Positions 12,101 through 27,376 are shown, counted from the first letter of the stretch. The stretch is DNA of 64,000 nucleotides from Auanema rhodensis (GCA_964057225.1 OZ059896.1:22130501-22194500); one strand, 5' to 3'. The notes: generated by a model not told the origin, from the letters alone. A program made the numbers and translations.

Positions 12101-12285
12101 ATGCACCGAGATATCAACTGATATAAGTTCACACTTATATCCTCGATTTTCACCCTGAAGAATTAATTTTTTCGTTGAATAACATTGTCCATCGTCTTTG
12201 CCTTGAAAAAAGGAATCTAAAAACAACTACTTTTTGCTAAATTATTTTGAAATTTTTCGAAAAAATTTTTGTCAAAATGTTTTTG
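9127..12285. repeat. Partial higher-order repeat with a 6-monomer period (2,106 bp)
   Basis: M27-M29 and M33-M35 share the ordered states CCGATATATC with GTAGAAT, then GAATTGATTT with CGTTTTTGCC, then GTTGATTG with CAAACAATC and GCGTTTTTC. M30-M32 lie between them and belong to the GTAGAAT/ATCCTCG types. M36 (12286) does not match M30, so only three monomers of the second copy are present. M29 has the private change AGTATAATGC. Confidence 0.7.
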
Positions 12286-13338
12286 GAAGCAATGTTGAGT
12301 GTACATGGAAACTCAACATACACTAATGCATCATTTTTTAAACGATCATAACTAATTTTTGTATTAAGCGTTTCTCAATGTAGTATAGTGCATTCGATGC
12401 GGATTTTTAAGCTGCGTCGATCTGTGTTATCAGATTTGCGCTAGCTTAAAAATGCACCGAGATATCAACTGATATAAGTTCACACTTATATCCTCGATTT
12501 TCACCCTGAAGAATTAATTTTTTCGTTGAATAACATTGTCCATCGTCTTTGCCTTGAAAAAAGGAATCTAAAAACAACTACTTTTTGCTAAATTATTTTG
12601 AAATTTTTCGAAAAACTTTTTGTCAAAATGTTTTTGGAAGCAATGTTGAGTGTACATGGAAACTCAACATACACTAATGCATCATTTTTCAAACGATCAT
12701 AACTAATTTTTGTATTAAGCGTTTCTCAATGTAGTATAGTGCATTCGATGCGGATTTTTAAGCTGCGTCGATCTGTGTTATCAGATTTGCGCTAGCTTAA
12801 AAATGCACCGAGATATCAACTGATATAAGTTCACACTTATATCCTCGATTTTCACCCTGAAGAATTAATTTTTTCGTCGAATAACATTGTCCATCGTCTT
12901 TGCCTTAAAAAAAGGAATCTAAAAACATCTACTTTTTGCTAAATTATTCTGAAATTTTTTGAAAACATTTTTGTCAAAATGTTTTTGGAAGCAATGTTGA
13001 TTGTACATGGAAACTCAACATACACTAATGCATCATTTTTCAAACGATCATAACTAATTTTTGTATTAAGCGTTTCTCAATGTAGTATAGTGCATTTGAT
13101 GCGGATTTTTAAGCTGCGTCGATCTGTGTTATCAGATTTGCGCTAGCTTAAAAATGCACCGAGATATCAACTGATATAAGTTCACACTTATATCCTCGAT
13201 TTTCACCCTGAAGAATTGATTTTTTCGTTGAATAACATTGTCCATCGTTTTTGCCTTGAAAAAAGAAATCTAAAAACATCTACTTTTTGCTAAATTATTC
13301 TGAAATTTTTCGAAAAAAGTTTTGTCAAAATGTTTTTG

Positions 13339-15444
13339 GAAGCAATGTTGATTGTACATGGAAACTCAACATACACTAATGCATCATTTTTCAAACGATC
13401 ATAACTAATTTTTGTATTAAGCGTTTCTCAATGTAGTATAGTGCATTCGATGCGGATATTTAAGCTGCGTCGATCTGTGTTATCAGATTTGCGCTAGCTT
13501 AAAAATGCACCGAGATATCAACTGATATAAGTTCACACTTATATCCTCGATTTTCACCCTGAAGAATTAATTTTTTCGTTGAATAACATTGTCCATCGTC
13601 TTTGCCTTGAAAAAAGGAATCTAAAAACAACTACTTTTTGCTAAATTATTTTGAAATTTTTCGAAAAAATTTTTGTCAAAATGTTTTTGGAAGCAATGTT
13701 GAGTGTACATGGAAACTCAACATACACTAATGCATCATTTTTCAAACGATCATAACTAATTTTTGTATTAAGCGTTTCTCAATGTAGTATAGTGCATTCG
13801 ATGCGGATTTTTAAGCTGCGTCGATCTGTGTTATCAGATTTGCGCTAGCTTAAAAATGCACCGAGATATCAACTGATATAAGTTCACACTTATATCCTCG
13901 ATTTTCACCCTGAAGAATTGATTTTTTCGTTGAATAACATTGTCCATCGTTTTTGCCTTGAAAAAAGAAATCTAAAAACATCTACTTTTTGCTAAATTAT
14001 TCTGAAATTTTTCGAAAAAAGTTTTGTCAAAATGTTTTTGGAAGCAATGTTGATTGTACATGGAAACTCAACATACACTAATGCATCATTTTTCAAACGA
14101 TCATAACTAATTTTTGTATTAAGCGTTTCTCAATGTAGTATAGTGCATTCGATGCGGATTTTTAAGCTGCGTCGATCTGTGTTATCAGATTTGCGCTAGC
14201 TTAAAAATGCACCGAGATATCAACTGATATAAGTTCACACTTATATCCTCGATTTTCACCCTGAAGAATTAATTTTTTCGTAGAATAACATTGTCCATCG
14301 TCTTTGCCTTGAAAAAAGGAATCTAAAAACATCTACTTTTTGCTAAATTATTTTGAAATTTTTCGAAAAAATTTTTGTTAAAATGTTTTTGGAAGCAATG
14401 TTGAGTGTACATGGAAACTCAACATACACTAATGCATCATTTTTCAAACGATCATAACTAATTTTTGTATTAAGCGTTTCTCAATGTAGTATAGTGCATT
14501 CGATGCGGATATTTAAGCTGCGTCGATCTGTGTTATCAGATTTGCGCTAGCTTAAAAATGCACCGAGATATCAACTGATATAAGTTCACACTTATATCCT
14601 CGATTTTCACCCTGAAGAATTAATTTTTTCGTTGAATAACATTGTCCATCGTCTTTGCCTTGAAAAAAGGAATCTAAAAACAACTACTTTTTGCTAAATT
14701 ATTTTGAAATTTTTCGAAAAAATTTTTGTCAAAATGTTTTTGGAAGCAATGTTGAGTGTACATGGAAACTCAACATACACTAATGCATCATTTTTCAAAC
14801 GATCATAACTAATTTTTGTATTAAGCGTTTCTCAATGTAGTATAGTGCATTCGATGCGGATTTTTAAGCTGCGTCGATCTGTGTTATCAGATTTGCGCTA
14901 GCTTAAAAATGCACCGAGATATCAACTGATATAAGTTCACACTTATATCCTCGATTTTCACCCTGAAGAATTGATTTTTTCGTTGAATAACATTGTCCAT
15001 CGTTTTTGCCTTGAAAAAAGAAATCTAAAAACATCTACTTTTTGCTAAATTATTTTGAAATTTTTCGAAAAAATTTTTGTCAAAATGTTTTTGGAAGCAA
15101 TGTTGATTGTACATGGAAACTCAACATACACTAATGCATCATTTTTCAAACGATCATAACTAATTTTTGTATTAAGCGTTTCTCAATGTAGTATAGTGCA
15201 TTCGATGCGGATTTTTAAGCTGCGTCGATCTGTGTTATCAGATTTGCGCTAGCTTAAAAATGAACCGAGATATCAACTGATATAAGTTCACACTTATATC
15301 CTCGATTTTCACCCTGAAGAATTAATTTTTTCGTTGAATAACATTGTCCATCGTCTTTGCCTTGAAAAAAGGAGTCTAAAAACAACTACTTTTTGCTAAA
15401 TTATTTTGAAATTTTTCGAAAAAATTTTTGTCAAAATGTTTTTG
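13339..15444. repeat. Short higher-order repeat: 3 monomers twice (1,053 bp each)
   Basis: M39-M41 and M42-M44 both begin with a copy carrying GGATATTTAAG and AAACAACTAC, followed by a GAATTGATTT copy and then a GTTGATTG copy. The match is imperfect: M39 starts with GTTGATTG but M42 with GTTGAGTG, and M44 ends in GGAGTC with AAACAACTAC while M41 has GTAGAAT. M43-M44 and M45-M46 then alternate the last two types, a two-monomer period. Confidence 0.6.
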
Positions 15445-16146
15445 GAAGCAATGTTGAGTGTACATGGAAACTCAACATACACTAATGCATCATTTTTCAA
15501 ACGATCATAACTAATTTTTGTATTAAGCGTTTCTCAATGTAGTATAGTGCATTCGATGCGGATTTTTAAGCTGCGTCGATCTGTGTTATCAGATTTGCGC
15601 TAGCTTAAAAATGCACCGAGATATCAACTGATATAAGTTCACACTTATATCCTCGATTTTCACCCTGAAGAATTGATTTTTTCGTTGAATAACATTGTCC
15701 ATCGTTTTTGCCTTGAAAAAAGAAATCTAAAAACATCTACTTTTTGCTAAATTATTTTGAAATTTTTCGAAAAAATTTTTGTCAAAATGTTTTTGGAAGC
15801 AATGTTGATTGTACATGGAAACTCAACATACACTAATGCATCATTTTTCAAACGATCATAACTAATTTTTGTATTAAGCGTTTCTCAATGTAGTATAGTG
15901 CATTCGATGCGGATTTTTAAGCTGCGTCGATCTGTGTTATCAGATTTGCGCTAGCTTAAAAATGCACCGAGATATCAACTGATATAAGTTCACACTTATA
16001 TCCTCGATTTTCACCCTGAAGAATTAATTTTTTCGTAGAATAACATTGTCCATCGTCTTTGCCTTGAAAAAAGGAATCTAAAAACATCTACTTTTTGCTA
16101 AATTATTTTGAAATTTTTCGAAAAAATTTTTGTCAAAATGTTTTTG

Positions 16147-17199
16147 GAAGCAATGTTGAGTGTACATGGAAACTCAACATACACTAATGCATCATTTTTC
16201 AAACGATCATAACTAATTTTTGTATTAAGCGTTTCTCAATGTAGTATAGTGCATTCGATGCGGATTTTTAAGCTGCGTCGATCTGTGTTATCAGACTTGC
16301 GCTAGCTTAAAAATGCACCGAGATATCAACTGATATAAGTTCACACTTATATCCTCGATTTTCACCCTGAAGAATTAATTTTTTCGTAGAATAACATTGT
16401 CCATCGTCTTTGTCTTGAAAAAAGGAATCTAAAAACATCTACTTTTTGCTAAATTATTTTGAAATTTTTCGAAAAAATTTTTGTCAAAATGTTTTTGGAA
16501 GCAATGTTGAGTGTACATGGAAACTCAACATACACTAATGCATCATTTTTCAAACGATCATAACTAATTTTTGTATTAAGCGTTCCTCAATGTAGTATAG
16601 TGCATTCGATGCGGATTTTTAAGCTGCGTCGATCTGTGTTATCAGATTTGCGCTAGCTTAAAAATGCACCGAGATATCAACTGATATAAGTTCACACTTA
16701 TATCCTCGATTTTCACCCTGAAGAATTAATTTTTTCGTAGAATAACATTGTCCATCGTCTTTGTCTTGAAAAAAGGAATCTAAAAACATCTACTTTTTGC
16801 TAAATTATTTTGAAATTTTTCGAAAAAATTTTTGTCAAAATGTTTTTGGAAGCAATGTTGAGTGTACATGGAAACTCAACATACACTAATGCATCATTTT
16901 TCAAACGATCATAACTAATTTTTGTATTAAGCGTTTCTCAATGTAGTATAGTGCATTCGATGCGGATTTTTAAGCTGCGTCGATCTGTGTTATCAGATTT
17001 GCGCTAGCTTAAAAATGCACCGAGATATCAACTGATATAAGTTCACACTTATATCCTCGATTTTCACCCTGAAGAATTAATTTTTTCGTAGAATAACATT
17101 GTCCATCGTCTTTGTCTTGAAAAAAGGAATCTAAAAACATCTACTTTTTGCTAAATTATTTTGAAATTTTTCGAAAAAATTTTTGTCAAAATGGTTTTG
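16147..17199. repeat. Three successive near-identical monomers (M47-M49)
   Basis: All three share CTTTGTCTTGAAA, which I do not see elsewhere in the window, together with GTAGAAT. Each carries one private change: CAGACTTGCG in M47, GCGTTCCTC in M48 and AAAATGGTTTTGG in M49. This is what a recent single-monomer triplication followed by one substitution per copy would leave. Confidence 0.75.
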
Positions 17200-20100
17200 G
17201 AAGCAATGTTGAGTGTACATGGAAACTCAACATACACTAATGCATCATTTTTCAAACGATCATAACTAATTTTTGTATTAAGCGTTTCTCAATGTAGTAT
17301 AGTGCATTCGATGCGGATTTTTAAGCTGCGTCGATCTGTGTTATCAGATTTGCGCTAGCTTAAAAATGCACCGAGATATCAACTGATATAAGTTCACACT
17401 TATATCATCGATTTTCACCCTGAAGAATTAATTTTTTCGTTGAATAACATTGTCCATCGTCTTTGCCTTAAAAAAAGGAATCTAAAAACATCTACTTTTT
17501 GCTAAATTATTTTGAAAGTTTTCGAAAAAATTTTTGTCAAAATGTTTTTGGAAGCAATGTTGAGTGTACATGGAAACTCAACATACACTAATGCATCATT
17601 TTTCAAACGATCATAACTAATTTTTGTATTAAGCGTTTCTCAATGTAGTATAGTGCATTCGATGCGGATTTTTAAGCTGCGTCGATCTGTGTTATCAGAT
17701 TTGCGCTAGTTTAAAAATGCACCGAGATATCAACTGATATAAGTTCACACTTATATCCTCGATTTTCACCCTGAAGAATTGATTTTTTCGTTGAATAACA
17801 TTGTCCATCGTCTTTGCCTTAAAAACAGGAATCTAAAAACATCTACTTTTTGCTAAATTATTTTGAAAGTTTTCGAAAAAATTTTTGTCAAAATGTTTTT
17901 GGAAGCAATGTTGAGTGTACATGGAAACTCAACATACACTAATGCATCATTTTTCAAACGATCATAACTAATTTTTGTATTAAGCGTTTCTCAATGTAGT
18001 ATAGTGCATTCGATGCGGATTTTTAAGCTGCGTCGATCTGTGTTATCAGATTTGCGCTAGTTTAAAAATGCACCGAGATATCAACTGATATAAGTTCACA
18101 CTTATATCCTCGATTTTCACCCTGAAGAATTGATTTTTTCGTTGAATAACATTGTCCATCGTTTTTGCCTTGAAAAAAGAAATTTAAAAACATCTACTTT
18201 TTGCTAAATTATTTTGAAATTTTTCGAAAAAATTTTTGTCAAAATGTTTTTGGAAGCAATGTTGATTGTACATGGAAACTCAACATACACTAATGCATCA
18301 TTTTTCAAACGATCATAACTAATTTTTGTATTAAGCGTTTCTCAATGTAGTATAGTGCATTCGATGCGGATTTTTAAGCTGCGTCGATCTGTGTTATCAG
18401 ATTTGCGCTAGCTTAAAAATGCACCGAGATATCAACTGATATAAGTTCACACTTATATCCTCGATTTTCACCCTGAAGAATTAATTTTTTCGTAGAATAA
18501 CATTGTCCATCGTCTTTGCCTTAAAAAAAGGAATCTAAAAACATCTACTTTTTGCTAAATTATTCTGAAATTTTTTGAAAACATTTTTGTCAAAATGTTT
18601 TTGGAAGCAATGTTGATTGTACATGGAAACTCAACATACACTAATGCATCATTTTTCAAACGATCATAACTAATTTTTGTATTAAGCGTTTCTCAATGTG
18701 GTATAGTGCATTCGATGCGGATTTTTAAGCTGCGTCGATCTGTGTTATCAGATTTGCGCTAGTTTAAAAATGCACCGAGATATCAACTGATATAAGTTCA
18801 CACTTATATCCTCGATTTTCACCCTGAAGAATTGATTTTTTCGTTGAATAACATTGTCCATCGTTTTTGCCTTGAAAAAAGAAATTTAAAAACATCTACT
18901 TTTTGCTAAATTATTTTGAAATTTTTCGAAAAAATTTTTGTCAAAATGTTTTTGGAAGCAATGTTGAGTGTACATGGAAACTCAACATACACTAATGCAT
19001 CATTTTTCAAACGATCATAACTAATTTTTGTATTAAGCGTTTCTCAATGTAGTATAGTGCATTCGATGCGGATTTTTAAGCTGCGTCGATCTGTGTTATC
19101 AGATTTGCGCTAGCTTAAAAATGCACCGAGATATCAACTGATATAAGTTCACACTTATATCCTCGATTTTCACCCTGAAGAATTAATTTTTTCGTAGAAT
19201 AACATTGTCCATCGTCTTTGCCTTGAAAAAAGGAATCTAAAAACATCTACTTTTTGCTAAATTATTTTGAAATTTTTCGAAAAAATTTTTGTCAAAATGT
19301 TTTTGGAAGCAATGTTGAGTGTACATGGAAACTCAACATACACTAATGCATCATTTTTCAAACGATCATAACTAATTTTTGTATTAAGCGTTTCTCAATG
19401 TAGTATAGTGCATTCGATGCGGATTTTTAAGCTGCGTCGATCTGTGTTATCAGATTTGCGCTAGCTTAAAAATGCACCGAGATATCAACTGATATAAGTT
19501 CACACTTATATCATCGATTTTCACCCTGAAGAATTAATTTTTTCGTTGAATAACATTGTCCATCGTCTTTGCCTTAAAAAAAGGAATCTAAAAACATCTA
19601 CTTTTTGCTAAATTATTTTGAAAGTTTTCGAAAAAATTTTTGTCAAAATGTTTTTGGAAGCAATGTTGATTGTACATGGAAACTCAACATACACTAATGC
19701 ATCATTTTTCAAACGATCATAACTAATTTTTGTATTAAGCGTTTCTCAATGTAGTATAGTGCATTCGATGCGGATTTTTAAGCTGCGTCGATCTGTGTTA
19801 TCAGATTTGCGCTAGCTTAAAAATGCACCGAGATATCAACTGATATAAGTTCACACTTATATCCTCGATTTTCACCCTGAAGAATTAATTTTTTCGTCGA
19901 ATAACATTGTCCATCGTCTTTGCTTTGAAAAAAGAAATCTAAAAACATCTACTTTTTGCTAAATTATTCTGAAATTTTTTGAAAACATTTTTGTCAAAAT
20001 GTTTTTGGAAGCAATGTTGATTGTACATGGAAACTCAACATACACTAATGCATCATTTTTCAAACGATCATAACTAATTTTTGTATTAAGCGTTTCTCAA

Positions 20101-21060
20101 TGTAGTATAGTGCATTTGATGCGGATTTTTAAGCTGCGTCGATCTGTGTTATCAGATTTGCGCTAGCTTAAAAATGCACCGAGATATCAACTGATATAAG
20201 TTCACACTTATATCCTCGATTTTCACCCTGAAGAATTAATTTTTTCGTTGAATAACATTGTCCATCGTTTTTGCCTTGAAAAAAGAAATCTAAAAACATC
20301 TACTTTTTGCTAAATTATTCTGAAATTTTTCGAAAAAAGTTTTGTCAAAATGTTTTTGGAAGCAATGTTGATTGTACTTGGAAACTCAACATACACTAAT
20401 GCATCATTTTTCAAACGATCATAACTAATTTTTGTATTAAGCGTTTCTCAATGTAGTATAGTGCATTCGATGCGGATTTTTAAGCTGCGTCGATCTGTGT
20501 TATCAGATTTGCGCTAGCTTAAAAATGCACCGAGATATCAACTGATATAAGTTCACACTTATATCCTCGATTTTCACCCTGAAGAATTAATTTTTTCGTT
20601 GAATAACATTGTCCATCGTCTTTGCCTTAAAAAAAGGAGTCTAAAAACATCTACTTTTTGTTAAATTATTCTGAATTTTTTTGAAAACATTTTTGTCAAA
20701 ATGTTTTTGGAAGCAATGTTGATTGTACATGGAAACTCAACATACACTAATGCATCATTTTTCAAACGATCATAACTAATTTTTGTATTAAGCGTTTCTC
20801 AATGTAGTATAGTGCATTTGATGCGGATTTTTAAGCTGCGTCGTTCTGTGTTATCAGATTTGCGCTAGCTTAAAAATGCACCGAGATATCAACTGATATA
20901 AGTTCACACTTATATCCTCGATTTTCACCCTGAAGAATTAATTTTTTCGTTGAATAACATTGTCCATCGTTTTTGCCTTGAAAAAAGAAATCTAAAAACA
21001 TCTACTTTTTGCTAAATTATTCTGAAATTTTTCGAAAAAAGTTTTGTCAAAATGTTTTTG

Positions 21061-24000
21061 GAAGCAATGTTGATTGTACATGGAAACTCAACATACACTA
21101 ATGCATCATTTTTCAAACGATCATAACTAATTTTTGTATTAAGCGTTTCTCAATGTAGTATAGTGCATTCGATGCGGATTTTTAAGCTGCGTCGATCTGT
21201 GTTATCAGATTTGCGCTAGCTTAAAAATGCACCGAGATATCAACTGATATAAGTTCACACTTATATCCTCGATTTTCACCCTGAAGAATTAATTTTTTCG
21301 TTGAATAACATTGTCCATCGTCTTTGCCTTAAAAAAGGAGTCTAAAAACATCTACTTTTTGTTAAATTATTCTGAAATTTTTTGAAAACATTTTTGTCAA
21401 AATGTTTTTGGAAGCAATGTTGATTGTACATGGAAACTCAACATACACTAATGCATCATTTTTCAAACGATCATAACTAATTTTTGTATTAAGCGTTTCT
21501 CAATGTAGTATAGTGCATTCGATGCGGATTTTTAAGCTGCGTCGATCTGTGTTATCAGATTTGCGCTAGCTTAAAAATGCACCGAGATATCAACTGATAT
21601 AAGTTCACACTTATATCCTCGATTTTCACCCTGAAGAATTAATTTTTTCGTTGAATAACATTGTCCATCGTCTTTGCCTTAAAAAAAGGAGTCTAAAAAC
21701 ATCTACTTTTTGTTAAATTATTCTGAAATTTTTTGAAAACATTTTTGTCAAAATGTTTTTGGAAGCAATGTTGATTGTACATGGAAACTCAACATACACT
21801 AATGCATCATTTTTCAAACGATCATAACTAATTTTTGTATTAAGCGTTTCTCAATGTAGTATAGTGCATTTGATGCGGATTTTTAAGCTGCGTCGATCTG
21901 TGTTATCAGATTTGCGCTAGCTTAAAAATGCACCGAGATATCAACTGATATAAGTTCACACTTATATCCTCGATTTTCACCCTGAAGAATTGATTTTTTC
22001 GTTGAATAACATTGTCCATCGTTTTTGCCTTGAAAAAAAAAATCTAAAAACATCTACTTTTTGCTAAATTATTCTGAAATTTTTCGAAAAAAGTTTTGTC
22101 AAAATGTTTTTGGAAGCAATGTTGATTGTACATGGAAACTCAACATACACTAAAGCATCATGTTTCAAACGATCATAACTAATTTTTGTATTAAGCGTTT
22201 CTCAATGTAGTATAGTGTATTCGATGCGGATTTTTAAGCTGCGTCGATCTGTGTTATCAGATTTGCGCTAGCTTAAAAATGCACCGAGATATCAACTGAT
22301 ATAAGTTCACACTTATATCCTCGATTTTCACCCTGAAGAATTAATTTTTTCGTCGAATAACATTGTCCATCGTCTTTGCTTTGAAAAAAGGAATTTAAAA
22401 ACATCTACTTTTTGCTAAATTATTTTGAAATTTTTCGAAAAAATTTTTGTCAAAATGTTTTTGGAAGCAATGTTGAGTGTACATGGAAACTCAACATACA
22501 CTAATGCATCATGTTTCAAACGATCATAACTAATTTTTGTATTAAGCGTTTCTCAATGTAGTATAGTGCATTCGATGCGGATTTTTAAGCTGCGTCGATC
22601 TGTGTTATCAGATTTGCGCTAGCTTAAAAATGCACCGAGATATCAACTGATATAAGTTCACACTTATATCCTCGATTTTCACCCTGAAGAATTAATTTTT
22701 TCGTCGAATAACATTGTCCATCGTCTTTGCTTTGAAAAAAGGAATCTAAAAACATCTACTTTTTGCTAAATTATTTTGAAATTTTTCGAAAAAATTTTTG
22801 TCAAAATGTTTTTGGAAGCAATGTTGAGTGTACATGGAAACTCAACATACACTAATGCATCATTTTTCAAACGATCATAACTAATTTTTGTATTAAGCGT
22901 TTCTCAATGTAGTATAGTGCATTTGATGCGGATTTTTAAGCTGCGTCGATCTGTGTTATCAGATTTGCGCTAGCTTAAAAATGCACCGAGATATCAACTG
23001 ATATAAGTTCACACTTATATCCTCGATTTTCACCCTGAAGAATTGATTTTTTCGTTGAATAACATTGTCCATCGTTTTTGCCTTGAAAAAAGAAATCTAA
23101 AAACATCTACTTTTTGCTAAATTATTCTGAAATTTTTCGAAAAAAGTTTTTTCAAAATGTTTTTGGAAGCAATGTTGATTGTACATGGAAACTCAACATA
23201 CACTAAAGCATCATGTTTCAAACGATCATAACTAATTTTTGTATTAAGCGTTTCTCAATGTAGTATAGTGTATTCGATGCGGATTTTTAAGCTGCGTCGA
23301 TCTGTGTTATCAGATTTGCGCTAGCTTAAAAATGCACCGAGATATCAACTGATATAAGTTCACACTTATATCCTCGATTTTCACCCTGAAGAATTAATTT
23401 TTTCGTCGAATAACATTGTCCATCGTCTTTGCTTTGAAAAAAGGAATCTAAAAACATCTACTTTTTGCTAAATTATTTTGAAATTTTTCGAAAAAATTTT
23501 TGTCAAAATGTTTTTGGAAGCAATGTTGAGTGTACATGGAAACTCAACATACACTAATGCATCATTTTTCAAACGATCATAACTAATTTTTGTATCAAGC
23601 GTTTCTTGATGTAGTATAGTGCATTCGATGTGGATTTTTAAGCTGCGTCGATCTGTGTTATCAGATTTGCGCTAGCTTAAAAATGCACCGAGATATCAAC
23701 TGATATAAGTTCACACTTATATCCTCGATTTTCACCCTGAAGAATTAATTTTTTCGTTGAATAACATTGTCCATCGTTTTTGCCTTGAAAAAAGAAATCT
23801 AAAAACATCTACTTTTTGCTAAATTATTCTGAAATTTTTCGAAAAAAGTTTTGTCAAAATGTTTTTGGAAGCAATGTTGATTGTACATGGAAACTCAACA
23901 TACACTAATGCATCATTTTTCAAACGATCATAACTAATTTTTGTATTAAGCGTTTCTCAATGTAGTATAGTGCATTCGATGCGGATTTTTAAGCTGCGTC

Positions 24001-24217
24001 GATCTGTGTTATCAGATTTGCGCTAGCTTAAAAATGCACCGAGATATCAACTGATATAAGTTCACACTTATATCCTCGATTTTCACCCTGAAGAATTAAT
24101 TTTTTCGTTGAATAACATTGTCCATCGTCTTTGCCTTAAAAAAGGAGTCTAAAAACATCTACTTTTTGTTAAATTATTCTGAAATTTTTTGAAAACATTT
24201 TTGTCAAAATGTTTTTG
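21061..24217. repeat. Two 350-bp monomers with a shortened A run (M61 and M69)
   Basis: M61 (21061-21410) and M69 (23868-24217) read CCTTAAAAAAGGAGTC with six A where neighbours have seven. Both are the first unit of the two copies of the nested block, so the one-base loss was copied with the block and did not occur twice. They account for two of the ten missing bases in the array. Confidence 0.9.
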
Positions 24218-24568
24218 GAAGCAATGTTGATTGTACATGGAAACTCAACATACACTAATGCATCATTTTTCAAACGATCATAACTAATTTTTGTATTAAG
24301 CGTTTCTCAATGTAGTATAGTGCATTCGATGCGGATTTTTAAGCTGCGTCGATCTGTGTTATCAGATTTGCGCTAGCTTAAAAATGCACCGAGATATCAA
24401 CTGATATAAGTTCACACTTATATCCTCGATTTTCACCCTGAAGAATTAATTTTTTCGTTGAATAACATTGTCCATCGTCTTTGCCTTAAAAAAAGGAGTC
24501 TAAAAACATCTACTTTTTGTTAAATTATTCTGAAATTTTTTGAAAACATTTTTGTCAAAATGTTTTTG

Positions 24569-26674
24569 GAAGCAATGTTGATTGTACATGGAAACTCAAC
24601 ATACACTAATGCATCATTTTTCAAACGATCATAACTAATTTTTGTATTAAGCGTTTCTCAATGTAGTATAGTGCATTTGATGCGGATTTTTAAGCTGCGT
24701 CGATCTGTGTTATCAGATTTGCGCTAGCTTAAAAATGCACCGAGATATCAACTGATATAAGTTCACACTTATATCCTCGATTTTCACCCTGAAGAATTGA
24801 TTTTTTCGTTGAATAACATTGTCCATCGTTTTTGCCTTGAAAAAAAAAATCTAAAAACATCTACTTTTTGCTAAATTATTCTGAAATTTTTCGAAAAAAG
24901 TTTTGTCAAAATGTTTTTGGAAGCAATGTTGATTGTACATGGAAACTCAACATACACTAAAGCATCATGTTTCAAACGATCATAACTAATTTTTGTATTA
25001 AGCGTTTCTCAATGTAGTATAGTGTATTCGATGCGGATTTTTAAGCTGCGTCGATCTGTGTTATCAGATTTGCGCTAGCTTAAAAATGCACCGAGATATC
25101 AACTGATATAAGTTCACACTTATATCCTCGATTTTCACCCTGAAGAATTAATTTTTTCGTCGAATAACATTGTCCATCGTCTTTGCTTTGAAAAAAGGAA
25201 TCTAAAAACATCTACTTTTTGCTAAATTATTTTGAAATTTTTCGAAAAAATTTTTGTCAAAATGTTTTTGGAAGCAATGTTGAGTGTACATGGAAACTCA
25301 ACATACACTAATGCATCATGTTTCAAACGATCATAACTAATTTTTGTATTAAGCGTTTCTCAATGTAGTATAGTGCATTCGATGCGGATTTTTAAGCTGC
25401 GTCGATCTGTGTTATCAGATTTGCGCTAGCTTAAAAATGCACCGAGATATCAACTGATATAAGTTCACACTTATATCCTCGATTTTCACCCTGAAGAATT
25501 AATTTTTTCGTCGAATAACATTGTCCATCGTCTTTGCTTTGAAAAAAGGAATCTAAAAACATCTACTTTTTGCTAAATTATTTTGAAATTTTTCGAAAAA
25601 ATTTTTGTCAAAATGTTTTTGGAAGCAATGTTGAGTGTACATGGAAACTCAACATACACTAATGCATCATTTTTCAAACGATCATAACTAATTTTTGTAT
25701 TAAGCGTTTCTCAATGTAGTATAGTGCATTTGATGCGGATTTTTAAGCTGCGTCGATCTGTGTTATCAGATTTGCGCTAGCTTAAAAATGCACCGAGATA
25801 TCAACTGATATAAGTTCACACTTATATCCTCGATTTTCACCCTGAAGAATTGATTTTTTCGTTGAATAACATTGTCCATCGTTTTTGCCTTGAAAAAAAA
25901 AATCTAAAAACATCTACTTTTTGCTAAATTATTCTGAAATTTTTCGAAAAAAGTTTTGTCAAAATGTTTTTGGAAGCAATGTTGATTGTACATGGAAACT
26001 CAACATACACTAAAGCATCATGTTTCAAACGATCATAACTAATTTTTGTATTAAGCGTTTCTCAATGTAGTATAGTGTATTCGATGCGGATTTTTAAGCT
26101 GCGTCGATCTGTGTTATCAGATTTGCGCTAGCTTAAAAATGCACCGAGATATCAACTGATATAAGTTCACACTTATATCCTCGATTTTCACCCTGAAGAA
26201 TTAATTTTTTCGTCGAATAACATTGTCCATCGTCTTTGCTTTGAAAAAAGGAATCTAAAAACATCTACTTTTTGCTAAATTATTTTGAAATTTTTCGAAA
26301 AAATTTTTGTCAAAATGTTTTTGGAAGCAATGTTGAGTGTACATGGAAACTCAACATACACTAATGCATCATGTTTCAAACGATCATAACTAATTTTTGT
26401 ATTAAGCGTTTCTCAATGTAGTATAGTGCATTCGATGCGGATTTTTAAGCTGCGTCGATCTGTGTTATCAGATTTGCGCTAGCTTAAAAATGCACCGAGA
26501 TATCAACTGATATAAGTTCACACTTATATCCTCGATTTTCACCCTGAAGAATTAATTTTTTCGTCGAATAACATTGTCCATCGTCTTTGCTTTGAAAAAA
26601 GGAATCTAAAAACATCTACTTTTTGCTAAATTATTTTGAAATTTTTCGAAAAAATTTTTGTCAAAATGTTTTTG
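24569..26674. repeat. Internal 3-monomer tandem duplication inside the 11-monomer block
   Basis: M71-M73 (24569-25621) and M74-M76 (25622-26674) are the repeated C-D-E trio of the nested block, 1,053 bp each. Both C copies carry the same expanded A run after CCTTG, and both D copies carry TAAAGCATCATG with GTGTATTCGATG. The first block (from 21061) has only one such trio. The extra copy must therefore have arisen after, or been lost independently of, the larger duplication. Confidence 0.82.
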
Positions 26675-27376
26675 GAAGCAATGTTGAGTGTACATGGAAA
26701 CTCAACATACACTAATGCATCATTTTTCAAACGATCATAACTAATTTTTGTATTAAGCGTTTCTCAATGTAGTATAGTGCATTTGATGCGGATTTTTAAG
26801 CTGCGTCGATCTGTGTTATCAGATTTGCGCTAGCTTAAAAATGCACCGAGATATCAACTGATATAAGTTCACACTTATATCCTCGATTTTCACCCTGAAG
26901 AATTGATTTTTTCGTTGAATAACATTGTCCATCGTTTTTGCCTTGAAAAAAGAAATCTAAAAACATCTACTTTTTGCTAAATTATTCTGAAATTTTTCGA
27001 AAAAAGTTTTTTCAAAATGTTTTTGGAAGCAATGTTGATTGTACATGGAAACTCAACATACACTAAAGCATCATGTTTCAAACGATCATAACTAATTTTT
27101 GTATTAAGCGTTTCTCAATGTAGTATAGTGTATTCGATGCGGATTTTTAAGCTGCGTCGATCTGTGTTATCAGATTTGCGCTAGCTTAAAAATGCACCGA
27201 GATATCAACTGATATAAGTTCACACTTATATCCTCGATTTTCACCCTGAAGAATTAATTTTTTCGTCGAATAACATTGTCCATCGTCTTTGCTTTGAAAA
27301 AAGGAATCTAAAAACATCTACTTTTTGCTAAATTATTTTGAAATTTTTCGAAAAAATTTTTGTCAAAATGTTTTTG

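Larger units (their letters stand above)
9478..27376. repeat. Subfamily B segment (M28-M78)
   Basis: These copies are marked by GTTGATTG instead of GTTGAGTG, ATTATTCTG instead of ATTATTTTG, GAATTGATTT, CGTTTTTGCC with AAAAGAAATC, and altered A/T tracts (AAAAAAGTTTTG or TTTTTTGAAAACATTTTT). Subfamily A types are interspersed, for example M47-M49. Private changes include ATGAACCGAG in M44, TGTACTTGG in M59 and GCGTCGTTCTG in M60. Two copies (M61, M69) are 350 bp through loss of one A. No gene is present; the whole stretch is satellite. Confidence 0.85.
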